Assembly: GCA_001604435.1 (NCBI GenBank)
Contig: LVBO01000382.1
Coordinates: forward strand, 1-8,858
Direction: 5' to 3'
DNA length: 8,858 nucleotides
Source: Synergistales bacterium Syner_01
GTDB taxonomy: Bacteria > Synergistota > Synergistia > Synergistales > Aminobacteriaceae
The notes under the pieces were generated by a model, which ran no database searches, was not told the origin of the DNA, and saw nothing but the letters and a program-made list of their open reading frames with translations. Shown piece after piece: positions 4,976 through 8,858 of the stretch (its first letter is position 1; each line of letters begins with the position of its first letter). The position numbers and the translations under genes are program-made.

Positions 4976-6429
4976 CGTTGCCGGACCGCGCCGTTCTTCC
5001 TCGGGAGACCGAAGAGGAGCTTCATCGCCTCGGTCTTTTAGTAGAAAAGCGTCTTGGGCTCGTCTTCTCCGAGAAGCGATCCCGAGATCTCCGGCAGGCG
5101 ATTCACTCCATTGCCGCCCTCGAACAGCGACCTCCGGCCGAGCTCCTGCGCGACTGGACCCGGGAGGGGCTTTCGAATGCGGCGACTGTGTTGTTGGCGG
5201 AGCATCTTACGATCGGAGAGACCTATTTCTTTCGGGAACCGAAAACGTTGCGCGCATTCGAGGAACTGGTTTTGAAGCGTTGTACCGGAGGGAACCGACC
5301 GCGCCGTTTCAGAATATGGTGCGCCGGATGCAGTACGGGAGAAGAGCCGTACACCCTCTCCATGATTTTGCACCGCGTGCTTCCGGATATTCGCTCGATG
5401 GACGTTTCGATCCTGGGAACCGATATCAATCCGCGAGTCCTCGAGAAAGCGCGGCGGGGCGAATATTCCTCGTGGTCGTTCAGGGGACTCGAAAAGTCTC
5501 TGAGGGACAGGTTCTTCGAGCACCTCGAGGACGGAACATGGTCGGTGAAACCGCACTTCCGCCAAGGCGTTTCTTTTTCACTCCTCAACCTTGCCGACGA
5601 GGAGTGGCCTCTCTGGGACGACGGTTTCCCCCCCGATGTTCTCTTCTGCCGGAACGTGCTGATCTATTTTTCCGCCGATCAGCGCAAAAAGGTCGTCCTT
5701 CGTTTCCACGAGCTCCTTCCTGCCGATGGTTGGCTTTTGGTTGCACCGTGCGAGTCGTCTGCTTTGCTTGCGTCGAAATTCGCTCCTGTGCATTACGAAG
5801 GGGCGACACTCTACAGAAAGCAGGACGCCGCGGAACCGAAGGAAGCAGGCGTTTCCCTTCCGGGACCTCGTTTTTCGGCGCTTCCCGCGGGAGCGATGCT
5901 CGACGACGCTCCGATGGAGGAGAAGCCGGAGGAGGCGTTTTTTTCGTTCGAAGAGCCTTCGTTCCTCGCCGCCGAAACCTTTCTTGAAACTGTTCCGGAG
6001 TATCGTGAAGATGAAGAACCAGGAGAAGCATGCTCGGAATCCGTCGGCGCATGCCTTCAAAACGCCCGGATTCTCGCCGACAAGGGGAGGCATGCCGAGG
6101 CGCTTCAATGGGCGCTGAAAGCGAGGGAACTGGACCGGACCGCGCCCGAACCGCTCTATCTGGCTGCTTTGATCAGCTCCGAGACGGGAAACGAAAAAGA
6201 GGCGGCGGCTTCGCTTCGAAGCGCCCTTTTTCTCGATCCCGATTTCATCATGGCGCACTATGCTCTCGGCAGCCTCGCGCTCAAAAGCGGCAGGCGCGAC
6301 GATGCGGACCGCCATCTCCGGAACGCGGAGGTTTTGCTCTCTTCGCTTCCGCCGGACGCTCCGTTGCGCGAAGGCGACGGACTCCGCGCAGGAGAACTCT
6401 TGCAGACCGTTCGCGGACTGCGGCGCTAG
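4972..6429 (+). CDS. cheR: CheR receptor methyltransferase with C-terminal TPR domain (WspC-like)
   Basis: This 485-residue protein starts at the ATG overlapping the cheW stop (ATGA), with GGAGGA 9 nt upstream (4957-4962). Residues about 10-80 form the CheR N-terminal helical domain and 80-285 the SAM-dependent methyltransferase. Visible motifs are HLTIGETYFFREP (78-90), the SAM-binding stretch IWCAGCSTGEEPYTL (115-129), GTDIN (149-153) and FCRNVLIYF (225-233). It should transfer methyl groups to glutamates on the receptor encoded two genes downstream. An acidic low-complexity linker (about 285-355, EEKPEEAFFSFEEPSF) leads to about three TPR-like helical pairs (358-455: ARILADKGRHAEALQWALKA, LAALISSETGNEKEAAASLR, HYALGSLALKSGRRDDADRH). 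CheR-TPR fusions of this size typify Wsp-class operons (WspC). The TPR may dock a partner in place of the receptor pentapeptide tether used by enteric CheR. Confidence 0.93.
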   Translation: MTLPDRAVLPRETEEELHRLGLLVEKRLGLVFSEKRSRDLRQAIHSIAALEQRPPAELLRDWTREGLSNAATVLLAEHLTIGETYFFREPKTLRAFEELVLKRCTGGNRPRRFRIWCAGCSTGEEPYTLSMILHRVLPDIRSMDVSILGTDINPRVLEKARRGEYSSWSFRGLEKSLRDRFFEHLEDGTWSVKPHFRQGVSFSLLNLADEEWPLWDDGFPPDVLFCRNVLIYFSADQRKKVVLRFHELLPADGWLLVAPCESSALLASKFAPVHYEGATLYRKQDAAEPKEAGVSLPGPRFSALPAGAMLDDAPMEEKPEEAFFSFEEPSFLAAETFLETVPEYREDEEPGEACSESVGACLQNARILADKGRHAEALQWALKARELDRTAPEPLYLAALISSETGNEKEAAASLRSALFLDPDFIMAHYALGSLALKSGRRDDADRHLRNAEVLLSSLPPDAPLREGDGLRAGELLQTVRGLRR

Positions 6430-6463
6430 TCCCGGTAAAAGACTATTTTCAACAGAGGGTGGT

Positions 6464-6467
6464 GAGG
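6464..6467 (+). promoter_or_regulatory. Shine-Dalgarno supporting a GTG start for the second cheW
   Basis: GAGG at 6464-6467, within GGTGAGG, lies 6 nt before GTG 6474. The first ATG in frame, at 6510, has only weak upstream purines (GAGCAAGAG). This favours the GTG start. GTG codons at 6459 and 6462 are less well placed. Confidence 0.45.
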
Positions 6468-6473
6468 CGGGGA

Positions 6474-7019
6474 GTGGAAACGAATGCCGATGCGTTTGAG
6501 CAAGAGCGAATGGACGCCGTCCTCAGAAAAAGAGCCAAAAAGCTCTCCCGGGAATTTCTGAAGGAGGGTTCGACTGATGAAGACCTTCTGGAGATCGTCG
6601 AATTCCGTCTTGGCCCGGAGCGGTACGGAGTTGCTTCGCTGCATGTCGGGGAAGTCGTCCCGTTGCGGGAGCATGTGATCGTACCCTGTACGCCCCCGTT
6701 TGTGGCAGGGATAATCAATCTGCGGGGGCGCATCGTTTCCCTGGTCGATTTGAAGTTTTTTTTCGATATTCCTGCGACGGCGATTTCGGAGGAGACGCGG
6801 GTGGTCGTGCTGCGCTCCGGGGATATGGAGCTGGGAATTCTGGCGGACGCCCTCGTCGGGATACGTACGATCTCTCTCCTGAACCTCCATCCGCCGCTGC
6901 CCACCATGGCGGGCGTCCGGTCGGCGTATCTGCTCGGAGTGGAGGGAGAGGATATCGCAATACTCGACGGCGCCAGAATACTGCGGGATGAATCGCTGAT
7001 CGTCGACGAGGAAGTTTAG
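6474..7019 (+). CDS. cheW: CheW-type adaptor protein 2 with N-terminal extension (WspD-like)
   Basis: The reading frame is open far upstream, but the earlier part overlaps cheR and is a shadow. I choose GTG 6474 (181 residues); ATG 6510 would give 169. A charged helical extension, about residues 5-40 (FEQERMDAVLRKRAKKLSRE), precedes a complete CheW domain: LEIVEFRLGPERYGVASLHV (39-58), PCTPPFVAGIINLRGRIVSL (71-90), VDLKFFFDIP (91-100) and ELGILADALVGI (119-130). It ends DESLIVDEEV. The conserved NLRG Arg (R84) is present, unlike in the first CheW. Extended CheWs of this type act as the second adaptor (WspD) in Wsp-class arrays, where two CheWs couple one receptor type to CheA. It lies 44 bp after cheR and 18 bp before the receptor gene. 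Confidence 0.85.
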   Translation: METNADAFEQERMDAVLRKRAKKLSREFLKEGSTDEDLLEIVEFRLGPERYGVASLHVGEVVPLREHVIVPCTPPFVAGIINLRGRIVSLVDLKFFFDIPATAISEETRVVVLRSGDMELGILADALVGIRTISLLNLHPPLPTMAGVRSAYLLGVEGEDIAILDGARILRDESLIVDEEV

Positions 7020-7037
7020 GGCCGCGAGGAGGGCGAC

Positions 7038-8720
7038 ATGGTGAAATTACATAATATTAGCATTGGGAAGAAACTCGGTTTTGGTTTCGGTACGGTCGTA
7101 TTGATTGCGCTGGTCCTTGGAATCACAGGGATCCTGGGTATTTCCCGACTCTCGGACGATATTGAATACATAACGACGAACCGCTTCTCCGATTTGCGTT
7201 CGCTTGCAGGGCTGAACTATCTACGGATGATCATCAGGGCGGAGACTCTGGAAGCTGTTCTTGCCGAGAACAAACCGAACCGCGATGAGAGCCTTCGGAT
7301 GATTCTGGAACGGCGAAAAAATTCCTGGGGAAAGATCGACGAGCACTGGAGCACCCTTCTCTCGGTTCCCCGGTACATGGAGAAAGAAAGGCAACTTGTC
7401 GAGATTCTCAAAGTGCAGTACCAGTCCTGGCGCAAAATGCACGCCGATATGGACCGGTTTTTGGAAGAGTTGCTCCGCAGCGCTTCGGATGAGCGAAAGA
7501 CGGCGCTTTTCGGGGAGTTCCGCACCCTTGTGACGCGGATGGTTCCCATCTCCGAGGTAATGGGCTCCACGTTCGACGATCTCACCCGGAGCAACAACGA
7601 ACAGACGGACCTTCTTGTTGCGGAGGATTTGAAGCGCGCGAGCATTCTGGAGATGTTTTCACTTCTGGCGATGATTGTCGGGGTGTTCATCGCGCTCGTT
7701 ATGACGCTGAAGATATCTCGAAGTATCGTGCTCCCGATATCGTCCGCGGTCTCTTTCCTCTCGCGCCTTCGCGAAGGGGAGTTGCGCGAGAACGTTCCAA
7801 AGGAGTTTCTTGCGAGGAAAGACGAGATAGGCACGTTGGCGCAAGCTGTCCAGGATCTGACGGAGGGGCTCCGGGACCAGATCGCCTCCATGAAGGAAGT
7901 GACGGTTGCGCTTGCGTCTTCAGTATACCAGATTTCCGCCTCGGTCTCCGAAGTCACAGCAGGCGCCGAAGAAACGGCGGTCGCTGTCGTGGAGACTACG
8001 GCGACCATGGAGGAGGTTCGTACGACCGCCGAGGTGACCAACAGGAAGAGCAAGGAGGTCGCCGAGAGCGCGCAGCAGGGTCTGCAAGTGGTGCAGAAGG
8101 GGAAGTCGGCGACGGATGCGCTGTTCGACGGGATGAAGCACGTCGGAGAGCGCATGACATCGATAGCCGAGACGATCATCAGGCTCAGCGAACAGAGCCA
8201 GGAGGTCGGGGAGATCACCGAGACTGTGGAGGACCTTGCCGAACAGTCGAATCTGCTTGCCGTGAACGCGGCCGTCGAGGCCGCAAAGGCCGGGGAGCAG
8301 GGGCGGGGGTTCTCCGTCGTGGCGCAGGAGATAAAGAGCCTGGCGGAACAGTCGAAGCAGTCCGCGAAAGAGGTGCAGCGCATTCTCCGCGATATCCAGA
8401 AGGCGACGAGCGCCGCGGTGATGGCCATCGAGCAGGGATCGAAAGCCGTGGAGCAGGGAGCGAAGGACGCGATTCCTTCCAGAGAGTCGATTCAGGGGAT
8501 CACGAAAAAATTCGTCGAGTCCGCGCAGTCGGCGGCGCAGATCGCCGCGGCGAACAACGAACTGCTTGCGGGTATCGATCAGGTGACGCAGGCCATGGAG
8601 AGCATCAAGGCCGCAGGGGAGCAAAACGTGGCCGGCATGAAGGATCTTGAAGAGGCTTCGGGCGGTCTGAAGGAGATGGGGCAAAAGCTCTCGCTTCTGA
8701 TCGAACGGTATACGATGTGA
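7038..8720 (+). CDS. Methyl-accepting chemotaxis protein, transmembrane (WspA-like)
   Basis: This 560-residue receptor starts at ATG 7038, 5 nt after AGGAGG (7027-7032). Layout: cytoplasmic tail, TM1 about 14-36, periplasmic domain about 37-203, TM2 about 205-225, HAMP about 226-280 (IVLPISSAVSFLSRLREGELRE then RKDEIG), and a long coiled-coil signalling domain. The periplasmic part is all-helical in character, about 165 residues, fitting a four-helix-bundle sensor; its ligand is unknown. The hairpin tip that binds CheA/CheW is SNLLAVNAAVEAAKAGEQGR (404-423), then GFSVVAQEIKSLAEQS. The HAMP DEIG Glu to tip Glu distance (263 to 420) is about two heptads longer than in E. coli Tsr as I recall it, suggesting the 40H class. 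Glu/Gln-rich methylation-type patches lie near 303-324 and 463-474. The C-terminus (LIERYTM) has no CheR-tethering pentapeptide. It is probably the dedicated receptor of this operon. Confidence 0.93.
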   Translation: MVKLHNISIGKKLGFGFGTVVLIALVLGITGILGISRLSDDIEYITTNRFSDLRSLAGLNYLRMIIRAETLEAVLAENKPNRDESLRMILERRKNSWGKIDEHWSTLLSVPRYMEKERQLVEILKVQYQSWRKMHADMDRFLEELLRSASDERKTALFGEFRTLVTRMVPISEVMGSTFDDLTRSNNEQTDLLVAEDLKRASILEMFSLLAMIVGVFIALVMTLKISRSIVLPISSAVSFLSRLREGELRENVPKEFLARKDEIGTLAQAVQDLTEGLRDQIASMKEVTVALASSVYQISASVSEVTAGAEETAVAVVETTATMEEVRTTAEVTNRKSKEVAESAQQGLQVVQKGKSATDALFDGMKHVGERMTSIAETIIRLSEQSQEVGEITETVEDLAEQSNLLAVNAAVEAAKAGEQGRGFSVVAQEIKSLAEQSKQSAKEVQRILRDIQKATSAAVMAIEQGSKAVEQGAKDAIPSRESIQGITKKFVESAQSAAQIAAANNELLAGIDQVTQAMESIKAAGEQNVAGMKDLEEASGGLKEMGQKLSLLIERYTM

Positions 8721-8734
8721 GGCCCCGAGGTACG

Positions 8735-8745
8735 AAGGAGCGCTC
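8735..8745 (+). promoter_or_regulatory. cheA Shine-Dalgarno overlapping a small palindrome
   Basis: AAGGAG at 8735-8740 lies 5 nt before ATG 8746 and fixes that start. It overlaps the perfect palindrome GAGCGCTC (8738-8745), which ends against the ATG. The string AGGAGCGCTC also precedes pgsW (156-165), so the two starts share an unusual context. Confidence 0.5.
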
Positions 8746-8858
8746 ATGAACCAGGCGGAGAGAGATTTTCTCGAAGAACTGCGCAGAGATTTCGTACCGG
8801 AGGCGGAGGAGTATCTTCAGACCATCGTCTCCGGTCTGCTTGCTCTTGAAAAGAGTCC
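8746..8858 (+). CDS. cheA: CheA-type histidine kinase, N-terminal fragment (HPt domain)
   Basis: An ATG behind AAGGAG opens a frame that runs off the right edge after 37 codons. The product reads MNQAERDFLEELRRDFVPEA and continues EEYLQTIVSGLLALEKS. The pattern DFL..L...F..EAEE.LQ.I..GLL.LEK is the first helix of a CheA/WspE-type histidine phosphotransfer (P1) domain. The phosphorylated histidine would come about 10-20 residues later, outside the window. The gene lies 25 bp after the receptor and is expected to encode the kinase that receives signals through the two CheWs. Whether it has a fused receiver domain, as WspE does, cannot be seen. Confidence 0.82.
   Translation, partial: MNQAERDFLEELRRDFVPEAEEYLQTIVSGLLALEKS

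Noticed and set aside
6030..6473. Long N-terminal extension of the second CheW to ATG 6030
   Set aside because: It would overlap the TPR-coding part of cheR for 400 bp and is Arg-rich low-quality sequence; the CheW-like protein begins after 6474.
7217..8428. 403-codon open frame on the - strand across the chemoreceptor gene
   Set aside because: It is exactly antisense to a well-conserved receptor, gives a Ser/Arg/Thr-rich product with no recognisable domain, and arises from GC-rich codon usage.
1..8858. Mobile elements, CRISPR, tRNA or prophage signals
   Set aside because: No direct-repeat arrays, transposase or integrase motifs, or cloverleaf-like sequences were recognised on either strand.

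Overview
The window (8858 bp, GC-rich, about 97% protein-coding) looks like chromosomal DNA of a diderm anaerobic bacterium. The only exported binding protein has a plain type I signal peptide with no lipobox cysteine, which fits a periplasm. The combination of poly-gamma-glutamate (PGA) genes of the PgsC/PgsW type, a solitary family-3 binding protein and a Wsp-like chemosensory operon suggests Synergistota or a similar lineage. That assignment is an impression from family resemblance and not a proven placement. No mobile elements, tRNA/rRNA genes or CRISPR arrays were seen.

Region 1 (1-3440, + strand) is the end of a PGA operon fused to a two-component system. It holds the C-terminus of pgsC, then pgsW (ATGA overlap), a multi-pass membrane histidine kinase (TGATG overlap) and, 28 bp later, a response regulator with a CitB/DcuR-type DNA-binding domain. 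The overlaps imply one transcript and translational coupling, so the kinase/regulator pair is a good candidate controller of PGA synthesis.

Region 2 (3444-4349) is a convergent, - strand monocistronic gene for a periplasmic amino-acid-binding protein. It has a near-consensus promoter (TTGACA-17 bp-TATGCT) and a strong intrinsic terminator, a 34-bp perfect palindrome followed by a T-run on its own strand. No permease or ATPase partner lies in the window.

Region 3 (4377-8858, + strand) starts from an extended -10 promoter (TGTTATAAT), divergent from the binding-protein promoter. It encodes CheW, CheR fused to a TPR tail, a second CheW with an N-terminal extension, a single transmembrane chemoreceptor, and the first 37 codons of a CheA-type kinase. 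Two CheWs, a CheR-TPR, one dedicated receptor and a CheA is the parts list of the Wsp/'alternative cellular function' class, known in Pseudomonas for surface sensing and c-di-GMP control. The gene order here is B-C-D-A-E rather than A-B-C-D-E. The output module (CheB, a diguanylate cyclase or other regulator) would lie beyond the right edge.

Taken together, the window places an extracellular anionic polymer operon with its own two-component system beside a Wsp-like sensory array. That makes a joint role in surface or envelope behaviour worth testing; the functional link is inferred from proximity only.
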